Shown here: positions 9,552 to 18,443 of the stretch, piece by piece
How positions within the stretch are numbered: position 1 is the stretch's first letter
How the letters are laid out: every line of letters begins with the position of its first letter
The notes under the pieces: generated by a model
What the model saw: the letters and a program-made list of their open reading frames with translations, nothing else
The model's database searches: none
Told to the model about the DNA's origin: nothing
Assembly: GCF_014850955.1 (NCBI RefSeq)
Contig: NZ_JACXSS010000001.1
Coordinates: forward strand, 2,604,001-2,668,000
DNA: 64,000 bases
Source: Methylomonas albis
GTDB lineage: Bacteria > Pseudomonadota > Gammaproteobacteria > Methylococcales > Methylomonadaceae
Direction of reading: 5' to 3'
Position numbers and translations under genes: made by a program

Positions 9552-10589
9552 TTACTCAGCGATGATCGATTCAGGGATGGCATAAAACCGTGTGTTATCG
9601 AACGGCTGGTCGTGCTTCAACATGCCATGGATCGCATGCAACAATTTACGCATGACAGCGCAGACAGCTTGTAACGGTTTCTTGCCGTTGTCGATCAGAT
9701 GCTGGAAATACGCCCGCACATGCGGGTCATGTTGTTTGGCACTTAAGGCCGGCATATACAGCGCGGAGCGAATGTGCCGGTTACCGGCCTTGGACAGCCG
9801 CATTTTCTTGTGTACGCTTTTGCCGGATTCAAACGCCTTGGGATCGAGTCCGGCAAACTTAACCCATTCGCGATGCGACAGATTGGGCGGCAATAACAGC
9901 AGTTCGCCCATCAAGGCAATGGCGCTGGTTTGGGCAATGCCTTTGATCCCGGTCAGTAGCTCAAATATTCGCTGAAGTTCAGGATGCTGGTCGATTAAAT
10001 CCATCGCTTCGTCTGTCAGGGTATCGATGCGTTTTTCCAATTGACTGACCGCCAGTTTGGCATCGCGCAGTAGAGCCTTCGGGGTTTCCTGAGTGGCGCT
10101 CAGCGCATGCAGATGATTCTTCGCGGCGGCCTTCTGACCGGTTAGCGCGTCGATACGGCGCGCATAGCCGCGCAAAGTCAGAGTCTGATTCGAAGGGCGA
10201 GTCCAAGCCACAAAATCCATGCGCTCGACATATTCGGCCAGGGTGTTGGCATCGACGGCGTCTGTTTTACTGTTTTTCATCAAGACCTTGGCAAAATTAT
10301 GCGAGGCCTTGGGATTAACCACCATCACGGGAATACCGGCGTCATGCAGCGCAATTGCCAGATCGAAATGGTAAATGCCGGTGGCTTCCAGACACACCTT
10401 GATGCCGGATAATTTGATCAGCTTATTGACCAACCGGGTACGGTCGCTACGGGTATTGGCATATTTTTGCGGATCGAACGGCTTGCCATTCTTACGGATC
10501 ACTAATACCAATTCATCGGCGCCCACATCCACGCCGGCAAACAGGCGATGGACAGATTCAGCGGTAGTGTTGAGCGGGCGGTTCGTCAT
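9552..10589 (-). mobile_element. IS110-family (IS621-like group) transposase gene
   Basis: An intact 345-residue DEDD recombinase. The RuvC-like N-terminal domain shows Asp21 (AGVDVGADE), Glu68 (CLEATG), and Asp110/Asp113 (KTDAVDANTLAEY). A helical middle leads to the C-terminal Tnp domain with LYMPALSAKQHD, containing the candidate catalytic Ser, then YFQHLIDNGKKPLQA and MRKLLHAI. IS110 elements move as circles and are guided by a bridge RNA encoded in the non-coding end. In the IS110 group this lies upstream of the gene, which here is the 200-bp stretch from 10590. Element ends could not be fixed because IS110 leaves no clear terminal repeats. Confidence 0.93.
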
Positions 10590-10790
10590 AATCGTTTTTG
10601 AATACAGTTAAAGGGAAGTACACTATTCATCGGTTCCCGACCCTGCACATGCACCTACCTTCCTTGTGTATGCAGGCTCTTAGCCTCGGATACTCCACGG
10701 TATGGGTGAATAGGGCGGGGGCCAATCTACACGGACAGGCTCTGGTAAACTACCAGTCCTCAGGGTGGGACGGCCTCCCAATGAACGATG
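10590..10790 (-). ncRNA. Candidate IS110 bridge RNA region (left end of the element)
   Basis: About 200 non-coding bases directly upstream of the IS110 gene, where the IS621 bridge RNA is made. Several nested stems can be drawn: CTGGTA/TACCAG (10742-10747 with 10751-10756), AGGCT/AGCCT (10674-10678 with 10682-10686), and CCTGCA/TGCAGG (10642-10647 with 10671-10676) enclosing a large internal loop. This is the kind of architecture that holds target- and donor-binding loops. The position is known from the family, the stems are seen, and the RNA itself is inferred. Confidence 0.45.
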
Positions 10791-10842
10791 ACAGCTTAAT
10801 CGGTTTTTCTGCGCTATCGGTTGTTAAAATTCATCATACAAG

Positions 10843-10867
10843 GGTGGGCAATGCTTTTCTGCCCACC
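10843..10867. repeat. Palindromic intergenic repeat (GTGGGCA type), unit 1
   Basis: GGTGGGCA (10843-10850) and TGCCCACC (10860-10867) form an 8-bp stem with a 9-nt loop. It is followed 26 bases later by a second unit of the same core. Confidence 0.65.
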
Positions 10868-10893
10868 GATATAGACAGCGGCTTTAATCCCGC

Positions 10894-10916
10894 GTGGGCA
10901 CAAAAACCGTGCCCAC
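10894..10916. repeat. Palindromic intergenic repeat (GTGGGCA type), unit 2
   Basis: GTGGGCAC (10894-10901) and GTGCCCAC (10909-10916) form a perfect 8-bp stem with a 7-nt loop. It shares the GTGGGCA/TGCCCAC core with unit 1, so the two make a REP-like doublet. Confidence 0.65.
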
Positions 10917-11019
10917 CCGGCTTACTCGAGTTTTCAGAATTATGTCAAGCAAGGAATTTATCCCGAAAACTGGGGTAGCGTTGTGCCGTTAGATATTGAA
11001 GGAATTGAATAACTCGAAA

Positions 11020-11046
11020 GATGCGCCGCCCGTTGGTTGGCGCATC
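11020..11046. repeat. Palindromic intergenic repeat (GATGCGCC type)
   Basis: GATGCGCC (11020-11027) pairs with GGCGCATC (11039-11046) around an 11-nt loop. It is a second sequence class of hairpin in the same intergenic stretch. Confidence 0.6.
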
Positions 11047-11454
11047 CTACTGGCTAGGTTGTGCGGCAGTGCAACGAAAGGAGCCGGATCAGCCGAATAT
11101 TAATTCTATGTTTATTTGTCTTGTAATGAATAGTGGTCAGTAAACTCTGAAAAAGAGTACACAATTGATGTCGTTTCCATTATTTTACAATCAATAAAAT
11201 CAGCAGTGTCTATATCAAACCTGAATCCGTGTTGCTATCAGTTCAAACGTCCGCCAGCATTCGAATGAGGGTCATTTTTCCGACTACCCAACCAGCCCTG
11301 CGTTGTTCTTCTCAATCTGCAGATGCGTTTTCTCTCCAAAAAGCCTCTGCCAGCACCTGTTCTGGCCATTTCGGCAGCCAATGCACAAACGGACGGCGCC
11401 CCGGTCAGTGAGTAGCCGGGGTGAGTCCGTATGATTGTGCGTTTCCGGTCGCGT
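11047..11454. other. Non-coding stretch with a possible decayed reading frame
   Basis: No intact gene is seen. On the minus strand between about 11405 and 11245 a frame reads RRPFVHWLPKWPEQVLAEAF, is cut by a TGA, and continues to a second stop with GWVVGKMTLIRMLADV. The residue composition looks protein-like, but no family is recognised. It may be a gene fragment left by the flanking insertion sequences. Confidence 0.3.
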
Positions 11455-12783
11455 TTATCCCGGTGCGGCAGATGGCTGAATCACCAACCGCTGCTGCAGA
11501 TACTCAAATAGCCGGGCAACGGGCGAGAATTGGCCCAAATCCAGCCACCATTGTCTTGCTTTGTGGATAACCTGCGCGGCCCGGTACATGATGTCCTGTA
11601 ACACCGTTCTGATCCGCCGCCGCTTGGCCGGGTGTCGGATCGGCGCCAGATCACCCAGCAAGCCTAATTGTCCAAGCAACCGCAGGCAATTGTACGCCAG
11701 CATCCCCAAGCACAGGATGACATCGTTGGTGTCAAACCCTTCGACTTCGCTCAGAACAGGTTTACCCGACGGCAGGCGTTCCAAGTCCAGGTCAGTCTTG
11801 AACTCGGAGTGGAATTGTTCATGGGTGCCGTGGTCGCGGTAGCGTTCGATGACCAGCGCTTCGTCGTCGTCCAGACTGGTCCACCAGCCTTCCAGTTCGA
11901 TGTCGGGCAACAGCAGGTGTTGTCCTCGCCGGTCGATGGTGCGTTCGATTAGGCGAATCACCAGGCGAAAGGTTCGGGTTTGTTTGCCGAAGGCGCGTTC
12001 GACGTTCATCGAGAACAGCGCTTCGCGTTTGCCGGGGCGCTTTTCGACGAAGCGACCTGCGGCCTCGGCCTGCATTACCCAGGTTTCTTTAGCCTGGCGA
12101 CGTGGATTCCACTTCACCAGATAGTCGAAGCGCCGGTCCATGGCGGCCCAACGCTCTTTTTCAGCGGCCGCCGCAAACAGCAGTTTGGCACTGTCGAAGC
12201 CAGAATCCTTGCGCATCAGTACGGCTTGTTCGGCTGACACCAGACGTTCGACACGCGGCAACAGCCGTTCCAGAAAATACTCGATCTCCAAAGACGAATG
12301 CCAGCGTCCGGGGCGAAGCTCCAGGCCAACACACCAGCCTTCGTTGCCCAGATACGCCGCCACCGGCGTATAACCATCCACGCCTTGGTAGGTGCGACTG
12401 ACTTCTTCCTTCTTGCTGCCGCTTTGATCCATCACAAAGGTATCCATATCCAGGCAGACGTAGCCTTTGTGCGGCGTGATCGGTACGGCGGCGCGCTCAA
12501 TCAGCCGAACCGACATCTCGTCCAGCGGCTCGCGCAACGCATCACTGACCCGATCCAGGCGTTGCCGCAACCACACGCTACCCGGCACTTTGCGCAGGTT
12601 CAGCGCCTGCTTGAAAAACCGATCTTCCCGAAATGGCTCAATCGCCTCGAAGTCACTCTTGCCGATACTGAGCAGTCCCGTCGCCGATTTCACGACATCC
12701 GACGTCTTGATGCCTTGCGAGACCGGTATCCGCCCATCGACAACCGCTTCAACGTTGATGATATCCAGGCATTGCCCCACCAA
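11455..12783 (-). mobile_element. IS1380-family transposase, probably N-terminally impaired
   Basis: A 442-residue DDE transposase with IS1380 features: YVCLDMDTFVMDQSGSKKEE, YQGVDGYTPVAAYLG, MRKDSGFDSAKLL, and near the end YRDHGTHEQFHSEFKTDLDLERLPSGK followed by LCLGMLAYNCLRLLGQ. The only start in frame is a TTG at 12783. The same frame continues upstream with protein-like residues (LVPDSRSAGYAGLAL) until a TGA at 12832-12834, and beyond that again reads AITFAENLGNG without an ATG. The normal N-terminus may therefore be interrupted. An 8-codon insertion relative to the expected family sequence lies at 11737-11760. Confidence 0.88.
11737..11760. repeat. 24-bp in-frame repeat insertion inside the IS1380 transposase
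   Basis: In IS1380 proteins LPSGK is normally followed at once by F-x-T-N. Here eight extra residues, PVLSEVEG, separate LPSGK from FDTND. They correspond exactly to the 24 bases 11737-11760, which carry a CTTCGACTTCGCTCAGAACA core of the short dispersed-repeat type found widely in bacterial genomes. The insertion is in frame and keeps the gene open. Confidence 0.6.
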
Positions 12784-13105
12784 GGCCAGTCCGGCGTACC
12801 CGGCGCTACGGCTATCGGGGACTAAAAATCTTCACTTCGCTGGCGCTCCGTTTCCAAGATTTTCAGCGAAGGTTATCGCCTTTAATATCAGGCTTTGTAA
12901 TCAGCCGGTCGCGGGTTGGATGACTATAGAGGCTTAGGTTGAAAAACCTAGGCCTTTTTATACCCTTCCGAATTGCAACGCTCACATTGTTTCAAACACA
13001 AGTTGATCGAATTGAACCGTTATTCCATGACAGTACTGCACTTATAGAATCGTCAACTGCGGTCGGAATATCGTTTTGCACCAGCCACTCAAGCCACAAT
13101 TATAT
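12784..13105. other. Intergenic stretch between the IS1380 gene and the ybdD-like gene
   Basis: It holds the interrupted upstream extension of the transposase frame (12784 to about 12900) and a terminator-like stem at 12930. From 12960 to 13105 nothing recognisable is seen. Confidence 0.5.
12930..12959 (+). terminator. Terminator-like stem-loop at the IS1380 border
   Basis: AGGCTTAGGTT (12930-12940) pairs with AACCTAGGCCT (12945-12955), 11 bp with one G-T pair and a GAAA loop, followed by TTTT. It may insulate the insertion sequence or end transcription entering from outside. Confidence 0.55.
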
Positions 13106-13288
13106 TCAGCAACACCGCTTCACACCATGCCATTTTCGCCGAGTTTCAGCGGCGAAGAATGCTTTTCGACTTAATGGTGATACTTGTTCGGCGTGATGCT
13201 CATGCCAGTGTCGCAGATAGCGCTCATACGCCACGTCGCCGTTCAAGTGGCGCCAGAATGCTCGCAACGACAACATGAATGCGCTCAT
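13106..13288 (-). CDS. YbdD/YjiX family small protein (CstA-associated)
   Basis: A 60-residue protein with the YbdD pattern: LRAFWRHLNGDVAYERYLRHW, then SRKAFFAAETRRKWHGVKRCC. The conserved Y-x-x-Y region, the FF-x-x-x-x-x-x-R segment and the terminal R-C-C are all present. YbdD-type proteins are normally encoded just after CstA/BtsT-type transporters and appear needed for their transport activity. Start 13288 or the internal ATG at 13276 are both possible; neither has a strong ribosome site. It lies 11 bases after the PilZ gene in the same direction, and 3.7 kb from the cstA gene, which points the other way. Confidence 0.75.
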   Translation of the reverse strand: MSAFMLSLRAFWRHLNGDVAYERYLRHWHEHHAEQVSPLSRKAFFAAETRRKWHGVKRCC

Positions 13289-13299
13289 TAGCGTATCAA

Positions 13300-13662
13300 T
13301 TAATCTTTACGGTTCGGCACCAACTTGACGCATTCGAACATCAGATCATCGAATTCGTCTTCGCTGTGTTTATTGACGTTATATTGCAAGCCGCATTCGC
13401 GGTCTTCGCGGATATGCTTGATGTTGCCATGTATCGACATCGCCACCCGCGATTCCGGCAATATAATGGATATACGCAATTCGGCCTCGTCCACCGCTTG
13501 CCCCAGGGGTTCTTTCAAGCGAATTTTAATGCCGCTGTAACTCATATCGACGACTTGGCCGTCGATGACAATTTCACCGCCGGGCGGCGGCGGTTCGATA
13601 GTGATGTGCGCCACGAGTCCTTCCGGGTTAAAACGTATTCTGGTACGGTTTTCGTTCTCCAC
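13300..13662 (-). CDS. PilZ-domain c-di-GMP-binding protein
   Basis: A single-domain PilZ protein of about 120 residues. The c-di-GMP motifs are present: an RxxxR element in NRTRIRF near the N-terminus and D-x-S-x-x-G as DMSYSGIKIRL. The start chosen is a GTG at 13662, which has GGAG seven bases upstream and lies just before the PilZ fold. A longer frame to 13734 overlaps the end of comEC and has no ribosome site. PilZ proteins relay c-di-GMP to motility, polysaccharide or pilus machinery. The neighbouring comEC and the large GGDEF/EAL gene nearby make a link to surface behaviour plausible but unproven. Confidence 0.85.
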   Translation of the reverse strand: MENENRTRIRFNPEGLVAHITIEPPPPGGEIVIDGQVVDMSYSGIKIRLKEPLGQAVDEAELRISIILPESRVAMSIHGNIKHIREDRECGLQYNVNKHSEDEFDDLMFECVKLVPNRKD

Positions 13663-13720
13663 TGCAATGCTCCATATTTTGGTCCTGAGAGTATAGGCAG
13701 AAACGCCGACGCGACAAAAT

Positions 13721-16018
13721 TTATCTGACATCAATGCTCTGCCGATTCGGCACGGCTGCCCGCCAATAACGTTGCCTTTTTGCTCGTTCCGCTATCGGCT
13801 GAATGCTTTCAGTGCCGCTACGCACTGATATAGCACCCTGTTCGGCAGTATTCAACCAAGCTATGCCAAGCTGCCGGTAGCGTTCGATAACTTGTCGATG
13901 CGGAAAGCCGAAGCGGTTTTGATAACCGGCCGGGATCAAAATCAGTTTGGGAACAACCGCTCCAAGCAAATCCAAACTTGAAGAGGTTTTACTGCCATGA
14001 TGCGGTGCCAGCAATACGTCACTTGCCAGTCTGTCGCCGTACTCTTGCACCAACCAGGTTTCAGCCGCTTGCTCGATGTCGCCGGTCAGCAAAAAACGCT
14101 GCCGCGCGGTGCTAACTTGTAAAACGCAGGAGTTATCGTTATCGCCGGCAAATCCGCTTTCCGACGGCGACAGTACACTAAAGCTTACATCGTCCCAGCG
14201 CCAAGTTTGTCCGTTCCGGCAATATTGTCCATTCTCACGTTCCGCCCAATCCGAAACGCTGCTAAGGATTTTGTCTACCGACAATTCGTTTAGTATCGAG
14301 TCCGCACCGCCACTGTGATCATTATCGCCATGACTAATCATCAAGCTATCGACGCGAGTGATACCTTGCTCGCGTAAAAACGGCAAAACCACAGAATCAC
14401 CCATATCGGAATATTCCGAATAACGCGCACCGGTATCAAACACCAGAGTATGTTCCGCAGTTTGCACTACCGCTGCTAATCCTTGCCCCACATCCAGCAC
14501 AGTCAGCCAAGCTTCACCGGGTTTCGGTCTCTCAACCGTCACAAATATCAGCGGTAAAAATAATAATGGGCTTAAATATTTGCCGGGAAAACCGCCCGGC
14601 GCCAACAGCAGTAATACGCCGGCGGCCGCCAGTGCAACTGCGTACCACGGCGGCGGTAGGCAGGAGATGCTGGCTAAGGGCAAATCGGCCATTTGCGCGA
14701 GTAGCCACCACAGCCCTTGCAGCAGATAGTCCAGGAGATGAAGCAACAGCGCCGCCAGCCACGGCCATATGAATAGCAATACTACCGCCAGCAAAGCCGG
14801 CGGTACGATTAATATGCCAATAACCGGCACGGCCAGCCAGTTGGCAACAGGCGATATCAACGAAACCTGCTGAAAAAACACGATCAACAAGGGCGACAAA
14901 CCCACTGCCGTCGCCAATTGCGCCCCGCCGGCTTCGCGCCAGTACGAGGGTCTGCCTAATCGACCCGCTGACACATAAATCAACAATGCCACCGCCACGA
15001 ATGATAGCCAAAAGCCGACAGATAACACCGCCAACGGGTCGATCAAACAGACGGCCAGCAATGCCAGCAATAAAACTCGCATGGGTGCGGTGTTACGTTG
15101 CCAGGCGATGGCTGCCAGCGCCACACTTAGCATAATCACCGCGCGCAAGGTTGGTACCGAGTATCCTGCCAATCCGGCGTAAAACACCGCAGCCAGCCAA
15201 GCGCACAATGCGGCGGCCCGTTGCGGCGAAATACTTAACACCCCGGTGTAAGCCCAAAGCCTTCTGCTCCAAAGGTAAATCAGGCCGGCAATCAAGCTAA
15301 TATGTGAACCGGAAATTACGATTAAATGCACAACACCGGTGACTCTGAACACTTGCCATTGTTGTTGCGTGATCGCGTTTTGGCTGCCGATAGTCAACGC
15401 TTTGATAATACCCAGCTGCTCACTACCGGGTAAAGCTGCGTCCAGCCGGTCGGCAATTGCTTGCCGATACCGGGCGAAATATTGGCCAATACTTGGCGAT
15501 ATACTCACGATTTGCGGCGGCGGTTTATCGCGCACATAACCTGTCGCCCCGATATGATTGGTAAATAGCCAGGCTTCAAAATCAAAACCGCCAGGATTGA
15601 GGCGACCATGCGGTTTGCGCAGTTTTACGTGGAATTCCCAACTTTGCCCGGCCGCCAAATTCAGTTGCGGGTAATACCAACTCAACCGAATTTTATCCGG
15701 AAAGCCGTCTGTCGGTGCCGTCACTATAAAATCGAAATTAGTCCGCTGATCTTGTTGTTGCGGCAGGCTGGCAATATAACCCTGCACTTTGACTTCCCTA
15801 TTTTGATAGGTGTCAGGCAATTGTTGGGACAGTCGCCAGCCGCCGAATAAACTCGCCCACAACAGCCCGGCAAACAGCGCAAAAAATCGCCAATCACGCC
15901 GGAAAATCAACAGCAAACAGCCAATACCCAGACCGAGTAATTCGAACATATTGGGTAAGCGGCTGAATTGTTGCACGGCAACAATGCCCGCCAGAAACAT
16001 TAAACTGCTTGAGTTCAC
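13721..16018 (-). CDS. comEC: ComEC/Rec2 family DNA-uptake channel protein
   Basis: A 765-residue inner-membrane protein, the typical length. An N-terminal pair of helices and a DUF4131-like soluble domain precede the competence domain with the LIVISGSHISLIAGLIYLW segment. About ten hydrophobic helices follow. The C-terminal metallo-beta-lactamase domain has TVLDVGQGLAAVVQ, FDTGARYS, SHGDNDHSGGADSIL and LLAPHHGSKTSSS, so the metal-binding residues of the extracellular nuclease domain look intact. ComEC carries one DNA strand across the inner membrane during natural transformation. No other com gene is in view. Confidence 0.95.
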   Translation of the reverse strand: MNSSSLMFLAGIVAVQQFSRLPNMFELLGLGIGCLLLIFRRDWRFFALFAGLLWASLFGGWRLSQQLPDTYQNREVKVQGYIASLPQQQDQRTNFDFIVTAPTDGFPDKIRLSWYYPQLNLAAGQSWEFHVKLRKPHGRLNPGGFDFEAWLFTNHIGATGYVRDKPPPQIVSISPSIGQYFARYRQAIADRLDAALPGSEQLGIIKALTIGSQNAITQQQWQVFRVTGVVHLIVISGSHISLIAGLIYLWSRRLWAYTGVLSISPQRAAALCAWLAAVFYAGLAGYSVPTLRAVIMLSVALAAIAWQRNTAPMRVLLLALLAVCLIDPLAVLSVGFWLSFVAVALLIYVSAGRLGRPSYWREAGGAQLATAVGLSPLLIVFFQQVSLISPVANWLAVPVIGILIVPPALLAVVLLFIWPWLAALLLHLLDYLLQGLWWLLAQMADLPLASISCLPPPWYAVALAAAGVLLLLAPGGFPGKYLSPLLFLPLIFVTVERPKPGEAWLTVLDVGQGLAAVVQTAEHTLVFDTGARYSEYSDMGDSVVLPFLREQGITRVDSLMISHGDNDHSGGADSILNELSVDKILSSVSDWAERENGQYCRNGQTWRWDDVSFSVLSPSESGFAGDNDNSCVLQVSTARQRFLLTGDIEQAAETWLVQEYGDRLASDVLLAPHHGSKTSSSLDLLGAVVPKLILIPAGYQNRFGFPHRQVIERYRQLGIAWLNTAEQGAISVRSGTESIQPIAERAKRQRYWRAAVPNRQSIDVR

Positions 16019-16235
16019 TGCGTCTCCAATCTAAGTCTATCCGTCGCTAGACATGTCACTTTTTTCTACCAAACAAAGTCAGCCGCCTGACAGCATTAAC
16101 GCAGTCTAGTCCAATTTTTAAACTTATCACTGGATCAACATTCCCGATAGGCTGGCTGTCGTTGAATTATTCCTGCAAAATAGCCGGCTTGCCGCGAGCG
16201 GCTAATTGTCGAAAAAACTGTAACCATTCTTCCGC

Positions 16236-17555
16236 ATGCCCGAAATTCATTATCCACTGATCGTCCGCCCGCGCTTTATCGTCAACGCCCGAAAATGGTG
16301 GCGGTTGTGTCATGTTTATTTGGCATTAAGTTTGGGCCTGGTCTTTGCGCTGATCGGTTTGACGGGCAGTTTGAGTATTTATCGGGAAGAGCTGGATATT
16401 TTGTTCAATCCAAAATTGAGTATCGATGTCCCGGCAGACAAGATCCTGTCATTGGATAAGATCGTCGCCGCAGTACGCGCTGCGAATCCGGATCGGCATG
16501 GACCCTGGACCCTGGAGATGCCGCGCACGGCAGACGGCATGATCACCGCCTGGTTTGAAAAGCCTAAGGAAAGCGTGGACGCATTTTATGCGCCCTTGAT
16601 GGTCTCGGTTAACCCTTATAGCGGTGAAGTTGTAGCCAGCCGGCTTTGGGGACAAACGCTAAGCACTTGGGTGTTGGATCTGCATACGCAACTGCAATTG
16701 GACGGATTTGGCCGGAATGCACTAGCCGTTTTCGGCGGCCTAATGATGCTGTCAGTATGCAGCGGCTTGTACTTGTGGTGGCCCGGCTGGCGACAGTTGT
16801 CACGCGCATTTACAGTACGTCAAGATGCCGGTTTGATGCGGCTATTGTTTGATTTGCATAGACTATTTGGATTCGCGAGTTCGGCCTTATTAATTTTACT
16901 GGCTTTTACCGGCTTCCATTTGGCTTACCCTAGCCTGCTGGAACGCCTGACCGCAGCTTCCGGCATGGGGCATGGCGATGCAGGTCCCAATGTAAGCAGC
17001 ACTGCAATCCCCAATGACCGGCCGGTTAGTCTGTCCGAAGCTTTATTAGTGGCGCGCGGGCCGTTTCCCAGCTCGGAAGTTCGGCGTATTACCACGCCGG
17101 TTGGCGAGCTAGGTACGTATCGGATCAATTTGCGCCAACGCGACGAGATCAACCAACATCATCCGTTCACTACCGTCTGGGTAGATCGGTGGAGCGGGCA
17201 AATTCGCGATGTGCAAAATCCAAGCAAATTCTCGACCGGACAAACATTCACTACCTGGCTTTGGCCACTACACACCGGCGAAGCCTTTGGTAACGGCGGC
17301 CGTTTACTATGGTTTTTTGCGGGACTGATGCCAACCCTGCTCTATTTGAGCGGTTTAATACACTGGTTATTCCGGCACGGCTTTGTCGCCGATAGACAAA
17401 TAGACTTAAAACGAGCTACTGAAACAGCAATAACTGCTTGTATCAAGGCGTCAAAATACGGATCGAAGTTGATTTTTAAGGTATTGATACCTGCTTTAAG
17501 TAAAGCGTTGCAAAAATTATATGGCCGAATCAGACAGGTAAAACGACTACAGTAG
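16236..17555 (+). CDS. PepSY-associated TM helix protein
   Basis: A 439-residue inner-membrane protein of the PepSY_TM family. The first helix region is WWRLCHVYLALSLGLVFALIGLTGSLSIY, followed by a periplasmic part with STWVLDLHTQL. A second helix pair (GGLMMLSVCSGLYLWWPGW; LFDLHRLFGFASSALLILLA) and a last helix near TWLWPLHTGEAFG complete the pattern. Conserved His residues sit at the helix ends. Members are often linked to siderophore uptake, as ferric-siderophore reductases, or to peptidase inhibition. No siderophore receptor is adjacent, so the substrate stays open. Confidence 0.85.
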   Translation: MPEIHYPLIVRPRFIVNARKWWRLCHVYLALSLGLVFALIGLTGSLSIYREELDILFNPKLSIDVPADKILSLDKIVAAVRAANPDRHGPWTLEMPRTADGMITAWFEKPKESVDAFYAPLMVSVNPYSGEVVASRLWGQTLSTWVLDLHTQLQLDGFGRNALAVFGGLMMLSVCSGLYLWWPGWRQLSRAFTVRQDAGLMRLLFDLHRLFGFASSALLILLAFTGFHLAYPSLLERLTAASGMGHGDAGPNVSSTAIPNDRPVSLSEALLVARGPFPSSEVRRITTPVGELGTYRINLRQRDEINQHHPFTTVWVDRWSGQIRDVQNPSKFSTGQTFTTWLWPLHTGEAFGNGGRLLWFFAGLMPTLLYLSGLIHWLFRHGFVADRQIDLKRATETAITACIKASKYGSKLIFKVLIPALSKALQKLYGRIRQVKRLQ

Positions 17556-17572
17556 CCGGGTTTCTAACTAGG

Positions 17573-18433
17573 TCAACGAAACAGCACTTTTGCTAATTCT
17601 TGGGTTTTTAAAAACTGGACTTGGAGATCGGCAAACAACTCGGCTTGGCATGCCTGGCTGAGCGCCAGTTTTTCGAAAGCCGCTACCGGCCATGTTTCTT
17701 TATTGTCAAACAGGCTGCCAACCATGTGCGCTGCGGCGCCTACTAAAGCCGCTTGGCGCCAATGACTGCCTTCATAACCAAGATTGCGGTGGTAGCGAAT
17801 AATTGCGACCAACGCTTCGGGTATGCCCCAGGAATAGGCCAAATGCGCCCCTACTTCGCAATAATCGGTTTGTAGTACTCTGCGTAAAGCCTGATTCAGG
17901 TCTAATTCGGAGTCGGATTGTTTGAAACGTAGGGCTTGGTGGGTTTCCTCCGGCATGATGTCGGCCATGCAAAGCAAGCCAATATTGTGCAGTATGCCGC
18001 CGGTATGCACCGTTTGCGCCAAATGCTCGTTACCCCGCTCCGACACCGATTCATCCGCTAACGCGCGTGCCGCATGTGCAACCAGCATAGTGCTGATCCA
18101 ATAGCGCTTAATATCGAAGCTTCGGCAACCCCTGACATTGAACGGCTTCATCACCGCTAGCCCGATGCCGACGCCTCGCACCACATTCAAACCTAGTTTC
18201 TGACAGGTTCTCTCCAAGGACGTCACCGGTTCGCTGGAGTTGTTGAACCAGGCCGAATTGGCCAAGGCAATCAAGCGGGAGGTTATCGTCGCATGCCCTG
18301 CCAGGATCTTTGCTAACTGGGCATAGTCCAGATTGTCGTTGGATAAGGCTTTGACGACTTGATGAACATCATGTGGCAATGAAGGTAGCCGCTTAACATC
18401 AGCGAACCGCTCCGGTAGTCCAAGATCAGTCAT
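17573..18433 (-). CDS. HDOD domain protein
   Basis: A 286-residue protein built on the HDOD fold: LPSLPHDVHQVVKAL at the start, ATITSRLIALANSAWFN, and QTVHTGGILHNIGLL, where the HD-type metal ligands are degenerate as usual in this family. HDOD proteins act in c-di-GMP and stress signalling, mostly without known enzymatic activity. It starts 10 bases after the stop of the giant GGDEF/EAL hybrid kinase and runs the same way, so the two are probably one transcript and work together. Confidence 0.88.
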   Translation of the reverse strand: MTDLGLPERFADVKRLPSLPHDVHQVVKALSNDNLDYAQLAKILAGHATITSRLIALANSAWFNNSSEPVTSLERTCQKLGLNVVRGVGIGLAVMKPFNVRGCRSFDIKRYWISTMLVAHAARALADESVSERGNEHLAQTVHTGGILHNIGLLCMADIMPEETHQALRFKQSDSELDLNQALRRVLQTDYCEVGAHLAYSWGIPEALVAIIRYHRNLGYEGSHWRQAALVGAAAHMVGSLFDNKETWPVAAFEKLALSQACQAELFADLQVQFLKTQELAKVLFR

Positions 18434-18443
18434 AGCCCTTTAC

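Noticed and set aside
10598..10978. A 126-codon open frame on the plus strand
   Set aside because: It covers the IS110 leader and two palindromic repeats, has no ribosome site and no recognisable protein pattern.
11668..12825. Several long plus-strand frames over the IS1380 gene
   Set aside because: They are antisense shadows in a GC-rich gene; the minus strand carries the conserved transposase motifs.
12939..13196. An 85-codon open frame on the plus strand
   Set aside because: It overlaps the YbdD-like gene in antisense and shows no family pattern.
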